A DNA stretch of 64,000 bases, from contig LKPX01000009.1 in NCBI GenBank assembly GCA_001443525.1, forward strand, positions 1 to 64,000. Direction: 5' to 3'. The position numbers were made by a program, and so were the translations under genes. Below the pieces are notes generated by a model. The model worked only from the letters and a program-made list of their open reading frames with translations, did not search any database and had not been told where the DNA came from. Below, piece by piece: positions 1 to 8,139 of the stretch. Each line of letters begins with the position of its first letter. The stretch's first letter is position 1. The DNA comes from Desulfobacteraceae bacterium RAAP-1 (GTDB taxonomy: Bacteria > Desulfobacterota > Desulfobacteria > Desulfobacterales > Desulfatirhabdiaceae).

Positions 1-125
1 GACGACTTCGTAAAAAGTTCGCAGGCAAGGCGCGCAAATCCTGAGGAATGAAGCGTACTTTTGGTACGCTGCAATGACGAAGGATGCGGCGCAACGCAGC
101 ATGCGGACTTTTTACGAAGCCGTCA
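1..125. repeat. MITE-like element, copy A
   Basis: Copy A of the window's small inverted-repeat family. The left end reads GACGACTTCGTAAAAAGT and the right end is its near-perfect reverse complement. The first T of the usual TGA end would lie one base outside the window. The interior carries the family hairpin GCGTAC-TTTTG-GTACGC near 54-69 and the GC-rich block shared with copies B, E and F. It lies about 120 bp downstream of the glpD stop codon. Short reading frames across it are chance. Confidence 0.85.
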
Positions 126-242
126 ATCTTGATTTTTGCACATCCGACAAACCGAATGCAAGAAAATATGACGCTGTCATTTCCCTTCCTGAAACGGACA
201 GCAGCTTCCTTGGGCAGGATAAAAAGAGAAGAAAACCTATCG

Positions 243-1796
243 TTATGGCCGACAGGGTGAATAACATGCACGCCACATTCTCAGATAGTCGTCGATCTCC
301 CTGTCCCACACTGCATCGCTCCAGGACATCACCGGCTGGCACAGCGCCCTGATCTGATGCAGATGCGCCCTGCCGCCTTCGGAAAGCAAAAGACCGATCC
401 GGACCCGTCGCAGCAGCAGATCGTCCAGATGCCGGATTTTTTCGTGTGAAGCCGCATAAGGCAATTCCGCCCAGATCGTATGGGTTCCGGAAATTCCCTG
501 AAGATGATCCACCGGCGCATTCGCCAGCATCACAGATGTTTCCTTCCCGTATCGTCCCCATAATTTCTGGTGAGTCTCCACAGGCAGCCCTGCCGAAACC
601 ACTTCCGGAGTCCACGGCTCGAAAATCGGCTCAGAAGGCGCCGTCCATCGCTTTTCAGGCAGATAGTCCCGGCCGGCTAAAAGCGCATCCTGCGCCAGAA
701 TTCTGAACGTCGTGAGCTTACCGCCGGTAACGGTTACCACACCTCTGTCTTTCCATATGACATGCTCTCTGGATTCCTGGTCCGCAGAAACCTTACCCTC
801 GCTGACAACCGGTCTGACACCGGCAAAACTTGAAACGGCATCAGCCAATGTCAGCCTGAGCGACGGGAAAATGCGGATTGCGCCTTCCAGCAGATATTCT
901 ATTTCGGCCCTTGTAGCCGCCGGTTCCTGACACAGAGGCTCTTTATGATCGATGTCCGTAGTGCCAAGCACTACGGCGCCCTCCCAGGGAATGGCAAACT
1001 GCTGCCTGCCGTCACGCGGACTGAAAAAACTCACCGCCGTCTCGATGGGTATCGCCTTCTTCGGAAAAACCAGATGGCTTCCCCGCAACGGCCTTAAATG
1101 TCTGTGTTTTTCGGGTGACGGTTGAAGTTCTTCCGCCCATACGCCCGTAGCGTTAATCACAAGCCGTGTATTGACGCAAACCGTTTCCCGGCTTTCCGTA
1201 TCCTCAAGGACAATACCGCAGACATTCTTATTTCTATCACGCTCCAGCCGAATCGCCCGGGTATAGTTCAATGCCAGACCGCCCAATCGTTCCGACTCAT
1301 GAATGAGACGCAAGACAAGGCGTGCATCATCCACCTGCGCATCGCTGAAAGCGAAACCGCCGGCAAGCCCGCATGCCGCGACAAACGGCTCGATTTTTAA
1401 AAAAGCATTTTTCCCATAATATCGGTGTCGCCATTTTCCGGAAATCAGATCGTAAATAAACAGACCGATCTTCATTGTCCATACGCCGGGATTTTGGTCC
1501 TTATAAATCGGAAGATGAAATTCCAGCGGATGGACCAGCCCGGCAGCTTCCCGAAGCAGCCGTTCCCTTTCCTTGACGGATTCACGGGTCAGCGCGAAAT
1601 TCCCCTCTTTCAGATATCGCAATCCTCCATGCACCAGTTTGGAAGATCGGCTCGACGTTCCCCAGGCAAAGTCTTTTTGTTCGATCAACAGAGTTTTAAA
1701 ACCGTTCCGTACGGATTCCCTGAAGATTCCGGCCCCGGTGACGCCGCCGCCCACGATGACCATATCCCAGTTTTTTTCGATAGATTCAAGATTCAT
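243..1796 (-). CDS. glpD: FAD-dependent glycerol-3-phosphate dehydrogenase (GlpD family)
   Basis: Membrane-associated flavoenzyme family that oxidises sn-glycerol-3-phosphate to dihydroxyacetone phosphate and passes electrons to the quinone pool. About 517 residues, normal for the family. The Rossmann FAD motif VIVGGGVTGAG lies near residues 13-23, followed by the conserved SSRSSKLVHGGLRYL segment. GTTDIDHKEP and the FAGVRP-type segment in the middle are typical GlpD signatures. The start is uncertain: ATG at 1796 overlaps the upstream regulator's stop by 11 bases and an in-frame ATG lies at 1808. Neither has a strong ribosome-binding site, so translational coupling to the FadR-like gene is likely. 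The divergent kinase and AGPS genes suggest the DHAP could feed lipid synthesis as well as catabolism, which is inference. Family assignment is firm. Confidence 0.93.
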   Translation of the reverse strand: MNLESIEKNWDMVIVGGGVTGAGIFRESVRNGFKTLLIEQKDFAWGTSSRSSKLVHGGLRYLKEGNFALTRESVKERERLLREAAGLVHPLEFHLPIYKDQNPGVWTMKIGLFIYDLISGKWRHRYYGKNAFLKIEPFVAACGLAGGFAFSDAQVDDARLVLRLIHESERLGGLALNYTRAIRLERDRNKNVCGIVLEDTESRETVCVNTRLVINATGVWAEELQPSPEKHRHLRPLRGSHLVFPKKAIPIETAVSFFSPRDGRQQFAIPWEGAVVLGTTDIDHKEPLCQEPAATRAEIEYLLEGAIRIFPSLRLTLADAVSSFAGVRPVVSEGKVSADQESREHVIWKDRGVVTVTGGKLTTFRILAQDALLAGRDYLPEKRWTAPSEPIFEPWTPEVVSAGLPVETHQKLWGRYGKETSVMLANAPVDHLQGISGTHTIWAELPYAASHEKIRHLDDLLLRRVRIGLLLSEGGRAHLHQIRALCQPVMSWSDAVWDREIDDYLRMWRACYSPCRP

Positions 1797-2493
1797 TTTC
1801 AATATCATCCATTCGAGAGTTCCACAACGCCATCACATCGTTCATCACAAGACGCACCCGCGCTTCAACGCCGATTCCATCCTTTTTTCGGACTAAACCC
1901 AGAAGCTCTGCATAAAACTTTGCTGAAAGTAAACGGGCCTGGGGAATCCGAAAATATCGTTCACCCCATTTCCCGTACATAAAATCAAAATCATTCAATA
2001 TGATACGAAAAAATGGATTTCCTGAATATATCGCCATATTCAATTGCAGATTCCAGTCGTAGTCGGCATAGCTATCCGGCGTATCCGGCAATTCCCCGGA
2101 TTTGACAAGACAGGCTTCCATCAGCGCAGGCTGATTTTCAATCGCCATTCGTGAAACCGGAGGTAATATGACAGAGCGTACATCGAGGAAATTCTCGACA
2201 AAATTCACGGGAAGACGATCCGCCATTCGCGTCATGGTGGATAGGACCCTCATACCGCCTTCATTGATGTAATCTCTGACAGTCGTCGATTTTCCGTGAT
2301 GAATGTCCAGCCACCCCTCACGCGCCATTCGCTGGAGCGTTTCCCGCAATGTCGGACGCGTCACACCGATCAGCGCCGCCAAATCGCGCTCAGCAGGAAT
2401 CGCACTGCCGGGCGGGTACTCCCCTTCTATGATCGCCGTCAAAAGATACTGCTCAGCATATTGCGCCGGTTTCATTAATTTTTCAGAAGCCAT
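1786..2493 (-). CDS. FadR-like GntR-family transcription regulator
   Basis: A 235-residue protein that aligns by eye with FadR along its length. The N-terminal winged helix (about residues 10-80) contains FPPG-like EYPPGSAIPAERDLA and a recognition region VTRPTLRETLQRMAREGWL. The C-terminal half is the all-alpha ligand domain (about 85-230). FadR proteins bind acyl-CoA and leave their operators. Whether this one senses acyl-CoA, glycerol-3-phosphate or another ligand cannot be read from sequence. It is the first gene of a leftward unit with glpD (11-base overlap) and is divergent from the kinase-AGPS unit. A perfect palindrome 72 bases upstream of its start is the obvious operator for both directions. 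The start ATG at 2493 is preceded by a purine-rich GGGATGGGAC. Confidence 0.9.
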   Translation of the reverse strand: MASEKLMKPAQYAEQYLLTAIIEGEYPPGSAIPAERDLAALIGVTRPTLRETLQRMAREGWLDIHHGKSTTVRDYINEGGMRVLSTMTRMADRLPVNFVENFLDVRSVILPPVSRMAIENQPALMEACLVKSGELPDTPDSYADYDWNLQLNMAIYSGNPFFRIILNDFDFMYGKWGERYFRIPQARLLSAKFYAELLGLVRKKDGIGVEARVRLVMNDVMALWNSRMDDIENES

Positions 2494-2564
2494 TGTCCCA
2501 TCCCATTCGACAAAAAAATGCCAATACGAAGTCGTGAAAAATGCTTTTCATTTATTTCTTTTTC

Positions 2565-2582
2565 TGGTAAGAGGTCTTACCA
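2565..2582. promoter_or_regulatory. Palindromic operator between FadR-like gene and FGGY kinase gene
   Basis: TGGTAAGAGGTCTTACCA is a perfect 18-bp palindrome in the 127-bp divergent intergenic region, 39 bp before the kinase start. Its half-site (TGGT...ACCA) has the form of GntR/FadR-family operators. It is most likely bound by the adjacent FadR-like protein and would control both transcription directions. Binding is inferred. Confidence 0.75.
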
Positions 2583-2620
2583 TTATGCCGATATCTTGTC
2601 AAGCGTCCGGAGAATACATC

Positions 2621-4177
2621 ATGAAGCGCATTGTACTGTCCATTGATTGCGGCACACAAAGTCTGAGAGCACTCCTGTTTTCTGAATCCGGAGATCTTGT
2701 GGATTCGGTGAAAATTCCATATGAACCTTACACCAGTCTCCATCCGGGCTGGGCGGAACAGGATCCGGAGATATTCTGGAGCAGCCTGATCGATGCCTGC
2801 CAGCGCCTGAAAACGAAAAATCCCATCAGATTCGATACAATAAGGGGAGTTGGAATCACGACCCAGCGTGCAACAATGATCAATCTCGATCATCACGGAA
2901 AAGCCCTGAGACCTGCCATTACATGGCTTGATCAGAGAAAGGCTGCGGATCAGCTTCCGTTTAAATTCTGCCTGTATCCATTTTTGAAAATCGTGGGATT
3001 GAGCCAGACTGTCTCCCGGCTTTACATGGACGGTAAATGCAACTGGATTCGGCAGCATCAGCCTGAATTGTGGAAGTCCACACATAAATATGTGCAGGTG
3101 TCCGGATTTCTGAACCACCGTCTCACCGGTGAATTCAAGGATTCCATTGCCTCACAGATCGGCCACATTCCTTTTAATTACAGAAAAATGAACTGGAGCG
3201 GCCGCTTCGATCCCGCAGCCTTACTGTTTCCTGTAGAGCGTGAAAAGCTGCCGGAGCTCATCCGACCGGGGGAAGCCATCGGGAAAATATGCCGCAGGGC
3301 CGCAGTGGAAACCGGCCTGAAAGAAGGCATCCTCGTTATCGCCTGCGGGTCTGACAAAGGATGTGAAACACTGGGCATGGGAGTCATCGATAACAGCATG
3401 GCCAGTCTGAGTTTTGGAACTACCGCCACTGTTCAGACCATGAGTGCTTCCTATTTTGAACCCATTCCCCTGATGCCGCCCTACCCTGCCCCGATTCCGA
3501 ATCATTATAATCCGGAAATAGAAATTTTTCGGGGATACTGGATGATTACCTGGTTTAAAAACGAATTCGCCCACCCGGAAGTCGAACGTGCGGCGCGAAA
3601 GGGCGTTGCGCCCGAAGTCGAACTCGATGGACTGTTGAAGCAGTCTCCGCCAGGAGCGATGGGACTTATGGTGCAACCCTATTGGGGACCGGGGCTGAAT
3701 CATCCCGACGCCAAAGGCGCCATGATCGGATTCGGAGATATCCATACCAAAGCCCATGTGTATCGTGCTGTTATCGAGGGGCTGGCTTACGCCCTTCTGG
3801 AAGGGGTTCATATTCTCGAAAGACGGGGGAAAATACACATCCGGAAGCTGGCGGTGTCCGGAGGCGCATCGCAAAGCGACCAGATATGCCAGATATCCGC
3901 CGACATATTCAACCGCCCGCTCGTTCGGGGCAAAACGACCGAAACATCAGGTCTTGGCGCAGCCATCGTCACCGCCGCAGGTGTCGGCCTTTACCCATCC
4001 ATTCCAGCGGCGATGAAAAACATGGTTACCTACGATACCACATTCGAACCCAACGCCGTGCATGCATCGGTGTATCATGAACTGTTTAAACGGGTATATC
4101 TCAAAATCTATCCATCTCTTAAATCGTTATACAAAGAAATACGAGTGATAACAAAGTACCCCGATCCCAGGAGCTGA
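2621..4177 (+). CDS. FGGY-family carbohydrate kinase
   Basis: ATP-dependent sugar or polyol kinase of the glycerokinase/xylulokinase superfamily, 518 residues. The N-terminal phosphate-binding strand is VLSIDCGTQSLRALLF at residues 4-19. Typical FGGY segments follow: WLDQRKAADQLP, GSDKGCETLGMG, and the C-terminal motif AVSGGASQSDQICQISADI with ETSGLGAAI. The substrate is not readable. Because glpD and an AGPS-like gene flank it, glycerol or dihydroxyacetone is the best guess, but it is not a canonical GlpK. The start at 2621 follows GGAG with good spacing; the open frame extends upstream into the operator region and is rejected there. It is the first gene of a rightward operon, three bases before the AGPS-like gene. 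Confidence 0.88.
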   Translation: MKRIVLSIDCGTQSLRALLFSESGDLVDSVKIPYEPYTSLHPGWAEQDPEIFWSSLIDACQRLKTKNPIRFDTIRGVGITTQRATMINLDHHGKALRPAITWLDQRKAADQLPFKFCLYPFLKIVGLSQTVSRLYMDGKCNWIRQHQPELWKSTHKYVQVSGFLNHRLTGEFKDSIASQIGHIPFNYRKMNWSGRFDPAALLFPVEREKLPELIRPGEAIGKICRRAAVETGLKEGILVIACGSDKGCETLGMGVIDNSMASLSFGTTATVQTMSASYFEPIPLMPPYPAPIPNHYNPEIEIFRGYWMITWFKNEFAHPEVERAARKGVAPEVELDGLLKQSPPGAMGLMVQPYWGPGLNHPDAKGAMIGFGDIHTKAHVYRAVIEGLAYALLEGVHILERRGKIHIRKLAVSGGASQSDQICQISADIFNRPLVRGKTTETSGLGAAIVTAAGVGLYPSIPAAMKNMVTYDTTFEPNAVHASVYHELFKRVYLKIYPSLKSLYKEIRVITKYPDPRS

Positions 4178-4180
4178 TCC

Positions 4181-5935
4181 ATGACGAAAAAAACCGGATT
4201 CCAGCCGAATTGGCGGGAAACAGCGCCCGAAGCCCTTTCCTTTCGCTCCATATTCAAATGGGGAGCGCCGGCCGTATTCAAACACCCCAACGCCCGCCTT
4301 TTTGAACTGCTGAAAAGCACGTTTTCCCTAAATGATGAGGATTTCAAAAAAAGAAGCAGGGAAGGTGATGAAAATGTCGTTCTGACATCTGAATGTCATC
4401 GGAAGCTTTCCACGGAACAGGCCCGTTTCCTTGAAAACATCGTCGGCAAGGAAAATATCCAGTCCGACGATTATTCACGGGTGAAATTCTCAACAGGCAA
4501 AACCATGGAAGAAATCATCCTGCTGCGAAACACCACCTCAGGCGATGTTTGTGATCTGGCAGTCCATCCGCGAAATAAATCGGACATACAAAAAATCGTG
4601 GCTTATGCCCATGAATGGCAAATCCCGGTATATGTCTATGGAGGCGGCACCTCCGTCACGCTTGGAACAAGACCGGTAAGAGGAGGCATCACCCTGGTGA
4701 TGACGACCCATATGAACCGCGTCATCGAATTCAACGAAACAAATCAGACGATCACCGTAGAAAGCGGCATCCTGGGACCGGATCTTGAACGAGTCCTCAA
4801 TCAAGCTCCCCGCCTGCTTGGCGCCAGACACGCCTATACCTGCGGGCACTTTCCACAATCGTTTGAATTTTCCACGGCAGGAGGCTGGATTGTCACCAAA
4901 GGCTCCGGACAAATGTCCTCATATTACGGAGATGCCTGTGATATGGTGATCAGCCAGGAATATGTCACACCGGCGGGTTCCTTCAAAACCCTCGATTATC
5001 CGTCCACCGCGACCGGCCCCATGATCAACGATATCATGAAAGGCAGCGAAGGCGCTTTTGGCGTGCTGATCAGTGTAACTTTGAAAATTTTTCAGTATCA
5101 GCCGGGCAACAGAAAGCGGTTCAGCTATTTCTTTCGTTCTTTTTCCGAGGCCATCACCGCATGCCGGGAAATTTCCCAGGGAGGATTCGGCATGCCGTCC
5201 GTACTTCGAATATCCGATCCTGAAGAAACCTGGGTGGGACTAAAACAACACGGAATCGAAGGCACGCTTCTCGATCGCTTCGTCGTCAGAAAGGGGTATA
5301 TCCCCTTTGAACGCTGCCTGTTAATCGGCCATACCGAAGGAGAGAGCGGTTTCTCGAGAAATGTTTATAAAATGATAAAAAAAATCTGCACTTGTCATGG
5401 CGCGATGTCATTAACCGGATATCCGGTTAAAAAATGGGAAAAGAGCAAGTTCGCCGACCCGTATATGCGTGAAGATCTCAATGACTTTGGCATCGTCATC
5501 GATACCCTCGAAACCGCGGTTACCTGGGACAAGCTCCATCGGGTCTATACGGAAGTCCGGACATATATCACATCAAGGCCACAAACATTGTGCCTGACGC
5601 ATTGCTCTCATTTTTACCCGCAGGGAACCAATCTTTATTTCATTTTCATAGGCCGATTCCCAACGCTCGACGACTACAAATCCTTCCAGTTGGGCGTCAT
5701 CGAACAGATTGTAAAAAGCGGCGGCTCCCTGAGTCATCACCACGGTGTGGGGAAAATGACCGCAACTCTTATAGGGAAACACCTGGGCAAAGAACAGATG
5801 GCTGTTTTAAAAGCCTTAAAAGCCCATTTCGACCCTAAAGGAATCATGAACCCTGGTGGAACGCTCGGGCTGGATCAATGCGTCCATGAGTATCACACGA
5901 CTGGGGCTGCACCCATCAATGTAAAACTTTTGTAA
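4181..5935 (+). CDS. Alkylglycerone-phosphate synthase-like FAD enzyme
   Basis: A 584-residue FAD-linked oxidase-fold protein (VAO/PCMH superfamily). The PP-loop of the FAD-binding domain is VYGGGTSVTLG with GGITLVM (about residues 149-172). The C-terminal segment GGSLSHHHGVGK carries a triple histidine at residues 519-521, followed by DPKGIMNPGG. A histidine loop of this form is the hallmark of alkyl-DHAP synthase (AGPS), which swaps the acyl chain of acyl-DHAP for a fatty alcohol to make the ether bond. Related glycolate-oxidase (GlcD) or lactate-dehydrogenase types usually lack SLSHHHGVG. The ribosome-binding site AGGAG precedes the ATG, three bases after the kinase stop. With PlsB, GlpD and an acyltransferase nearby, it suggests ether-lipid synthesis. 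The function is inferred from motif and context. Confidence 0.8.
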   Translation: MTKKTGFQPNWRETAPEALSFRSIFKWGAPAVFKHPNARLFELLKSTFSLNDEDFKKRSREGDENVVLTSECHRKLSTEQARFLENIVGKENIQSDDYSRVKFSTGKTMEEIILLRNTTSGDVCDLAVHPRNKSDIQKIVAYAHEWQIPVYVYGGGTSVTLGTRPVRGGITLVMTTHMNRVIEFNETNQTITVESGILGPDLERVLNQAPRLLGARHAYTCGHFPQSFEFSTAGGWIVTKGSGQMSSYYGDACDMVISQEYVTPAGSFKTLDYPSTATGPMINDIMKGSEGAFGVLISVTLKIFQYQPGNRKRFSYFFRSFSEAITACREISQGGFGMPSVLRISDPEETWVGLKQHGIEGTLLDRFVVRKGYIPFERCLLIGHTEGESGFSRNVYKMIKKICTCHGAMSLTGYPVKKWEKSKFADPYMREDLNDFGIVIDTLETAVTWDKLHRVYTEVRTYITSRPQTLCLTHCSHFYPQGTNLYFIFIGRFPTLDDYKSFQLGVIEQIVKSGGSLSHHHGVGKMTATLIGKHLGKEQMAVLKALKAHFDPKGIMNPGGTLGLDQCVHEYHTTGAAPINVKLL

Positions 5936-5971
5936 CACACGAATTTAACTCTGTTATTTTGCGGCGCAACT

Positions 5972-6008
5972 CATTACACTGGAGGATATGCAACCATCCA
6001 GTATAATG
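5972..6008. promoter_or_regulatory. Inverted repeat upstream of the acyltransferase gene
   Basis: CATTACACTGGA and TCCAGTATAATG form a 12-bp inverted repeat (11 of 12 pairs match) around a 13-base loop, between the AGPS-like gene and the acyltransferase start. There is no following T-run, so it is not a classic terminator. It could be an operator or an mRNA hairpin that separates expression of the two genes. Confidence 0.5.
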
Positions 6009-6021
6009 AAAGGAACCCGAC

Positions 6022-7038
6022 ATGCTCAGATATTTGCCTGGCCCTGTGAGAGGAGCGATATCCCTGCTGCTGTTCATATGTAACACCATTATGATGACAT
6101 TGCCGCTTTTTCTGGTGGCGCTGCTGAAGTTCATGATTCCGCTGAAATCATGGCGAAAACTGTGCGATATTGTCATCAACGGCATCGCCGGCTTATGGAT
6201 ATCGAACAATAACCGTAACATCCGTTTTATGAATCCGGTGCGCTGGGATGTTCAGGGGCTTGAGGGACTCAAAAAAAACGGCTGGTATATGGTGGTGGCC
6301 AATCACCAGTCCTGGGTGGATATTCTGGTGCTTCAAAAAGTATTCAACGGGAGAATTCCACTGCTCAAATTTTTTCTAAAAAAAGAGCTGATCTGGGTGC
6401 CTTTTTTAGGATTGGCTTGGTGGGCGCTGGATTTTCCATTCATGAAACGCTACAGTAAATCTTTTCTGAAAAAACATCCGCAACTTAAAGGGAAAGATAT
6501 GGAAATCACCCGAAAAGCCTGCGAAAAATTCAAAACTGTCCCGGTATCGGTCATGAATTTTCTGGAAGGGACCCGCTTTACCCCTGAAAAACGCCAGAAA
6601 CAGGTATCGCCTTATACGCATCTTCTCAAACCCAAGGCGGGCGGCATTGCATTTGTACTGTCGGCAATGGGGGAACAGATGCGTCAGATGCTCGATGTCA
6701 CCATCGCCTATCCCGGAAGGGCTAAAAGTTTCTGGCAGTTTTTGTGCGGACGCATTCCCGAAATACGGGTGCGTGTTGCATCATTTCCTATTGACGGCGA
6801 TATGATCGGGGACTACTTTACCGACAAAAAATTTCGCGTCCGCTTTCAAAACCGTCTGAACATCATATGGGAACAAAAGGATATCCTCCTGAACGAATTG
6901 CTGTATCAGCCTCAGGACATCCCGTTGGTATCTTCTCATCCTGAAAATATCAGCAATAGAATCAATATCCGCCGGACCATAACTCCGGATATCTTACATT
7001 CTGAAAATACGTCTCAAACCGAATGGATTCAAGGCTGA
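6022..7038 (+). CDS. Lysophospholipid acyltransferase family protein (YihG-like)
   Basis: A 338-residue PlsC-superfamily acyltransferase most like the YihG/AGPAT group. The N-terminal membrane segment (about residues 13-40) is followed by catalytic block I NHQSWVD (HX4D, about residues 93-99), block II-like FPFMKRYSKS, block III FLEGTRF (about 181-187) and a proline-containing block IV region. It probably transfers an acyl group to the sn-2 position of lysophosphatidate or of a lyso-ether lipid, at the cytoplasmic face of the inner membrane. The exact acceptor is unknown. The start ATG follows AAAGGA. It lies 86 bp after the AGPS-like gene with an inverted repeat in the gap. Confidence 0.87.
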   Translation: MLRYLPGPVRGAISLLLFICNTIMMTLPLFLVALLKFMIPLKSWRKLCDIVINGIAGLWISNNNRNIRFMNPVRWDVQGLEGLKKNGWYMVVANHQSWVDILVLQKVFNGRIPLLKFFLKKELIWVPFLGLAWWALDFPFMKRYSKSFLKKHPQLKGKDMEITRKACEKFKTVPVSVMNFLEGTRFTPEKRQKQVSPYTHLLKPKAGGIAFVLSAMGEQMRQMLDVTIAYPGRAKSFWQFLCGRIPEIRVRVASFPIDGDMIGDYFTDKKFRVRFQNRLNIIWEQKDILLNELLYQPQDIPLVSSHPENISNRINIRRTITPDILHSENTSQTEWIQG

Positions 7039-7105
7039 CGATTCTGCGGTAAGCCCGCAGCACCTGTATTATTATTTGGTTTTTACCTTCTCGTATCCAT
7101 TATGG

Positions 7106-7134
7106 TTGACACAGAACGGTATTTTCTCTATAAG
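7106..7134 (+). promoter_or_regulatory. Sigma-70-type promoter for the LEA14-like lipoprotein gene
   Basis: TTGACA (7106-7111) and TATAAG (7129-7134) are separated by exactly 17 bp, about 75 bp before the lipoprotein start. It is the clearest housekeeping-type promoter in this part of the window and implies independent transcription of the gene. Confidence 0.65.
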
Positions 7135-7208
7135 GAAGCAGCGTGCTTTTTTTAGAGAGAAGCTATCCAGAATCATAATGTGCCGATAACCTTCAGAAGG
7201 ATGTCAAT

Positions 7209-7703
7209 ATGCAACGTTTTTTCAGACAAAAGGCAGTGATGTCTGTGTGCATGGGGATGTTCATTCTGATGTTTTCCGCCTGCGCCATGATTGGCCAGAA
7301 CGATCCTCCGCGGGTTACTTTGTCTTCTGTCAAAATTCAGGACATTAATCTGTTTGAAGCTGTTCTCCACATCGAAATGCGTGTGGTAAACCCTCAGAAT
7401 GTATCTTACGATATCAAGGGTATTGACTGCGTTCTGGATCTCGACCACATCAAGTTAGCCTCCGGGGTTTCCAATACCCCGACCCGTATCCCTTCACTGA
7501 AATCTTCGGTCATTCCCCTGACAGTGTATTCTTCGGTAGAAGATATCGCCAAATGTATCAAATCGCTCAAAGGCAAAAATGCCGTTAATTACAATATCAA
7601 GGGAAAACTTTATCTCGATGGCGGGTTTTTTAAACCCTCCATGATAGCTTTCAACACAGATGGTCAGGTTTCCCTGAAAGAATTTATGGACTACAAATTC
7701 TGA
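7209..7703 (+). CDS. LEA type 2 (LEA14/WHy-like) lipoprotein
   Basis: A 164-residue predicted lipoprotein. The signal peptide has basic residues, a hydrophobic stretch and the lipobox FSAC, so the mature protein would start at Cys25 and be lipid-anchored. The rest resembles the LEA_2/WHy fold: repeated beta-strand segments such as VTLSSVKIQDINLFEAVLHI and MRVVNPQNVSYDIKGIDCVL, with the N-P turn typical of the family. These domains occur in desiccation- and stress-related proteins and in lipid-contacting proteins. A membrane-protective or lipid-binding role is possible but not shown. It has its own promoter just upstream and sits at the end of the lipid gene group. Confidence 0.8.
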   Translation: MQRFFRQKAVMSVCMGMFILMFSACAMIGQNDPPRVTLSSVKIQDINLFEAVLHIEMRVVNPQNVSYDIKGIDCVLDLDHIKLASGVSNTPTRIPSLKSSVIPLTVYSSVEDIAKCIKSLKGKNAVNYNIKGKLYLDGGFFKPSMIAFNTDGQVSLKEFMDYKF

Positions 7704-7718
7704 TTTTAAGGGCCTTTA

Positions 7719-8132
7719 TCATATCATAGCTTTCACAGTATCCAGCAGCGGTGGCTGCAAGGATCGCCACCTAGGATTTATCGCTTTTTCTTCCCGCCAT
7801 TCAAAATCCACGGCATCCAGTTTTTCAGAAATAACGTGCTCTTGCCCTGCCCCATAGACTGTTTCCGGATAATATTCTACCCAGAGCATCCGTGAAGGGT
7901 CCAGCTTGAAATCATGGACAACGCAGGTAGCAATGTGGCTTGTACAGCTTCGGATTGTCATTTTACTTTCCGGAACATCCGATATTACAACAATAACCGG
8001 CTTGAGAAAAGATACGCCTCTGACGGTTTCATCCTTTCTCAAATCAAAAATTCTCATCTTGCATTGACCGCTTCCGAGTCGCAGTTTTCCTCCCCAACCG
8101 TCCCAGGAATATATATCATCGTAAATCAACAT
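7719..8132 (-). CDS. Conserved-looking protein of unknown function
   Basis: About 137 residues, rich in aromatic residues at the N-terminus (YDDIYSWDGWGG) and ending RWRSLQPPLLDTVKAMI. No signal peptide, membrane segment or known catalytic motif is seen, and I do not recognise a family. The start at 8132 is chosen because GAGGATGTC directly precedes that ATG and because longer alternatives (8150, 8162) would overlap the end of rsmA. It lies eight bases downstream of rsmA on the same strand, so the two are probably co-transcribed. The gene converges on the LEA14-like lipoprotein gene. Confidence 0.65.
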   Translation of the reverse strand: MLIYDDIYSWDGWGGKLRLGSGQCKMRIFDLRKDETVRGVSFLKPVIVVISDVPESKMTIRSCTSHIATCVVHDFKLDPSRMLWVEYYPETVYGAGQEHVISEKLDAVDFEWREEKAINPRWRSLQPPLLDTVKAMI

Positions 8133-8139
8133 GACATCC

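Noticed and set aside
2303-2620. N-terminal extension of the FGGY kinase
   Set aside because: The extension runs antisense through the regulator gene and across the palindrome; ATG 2621 has a good ribosome-binding site and starts directly before the conserved kinase strand.
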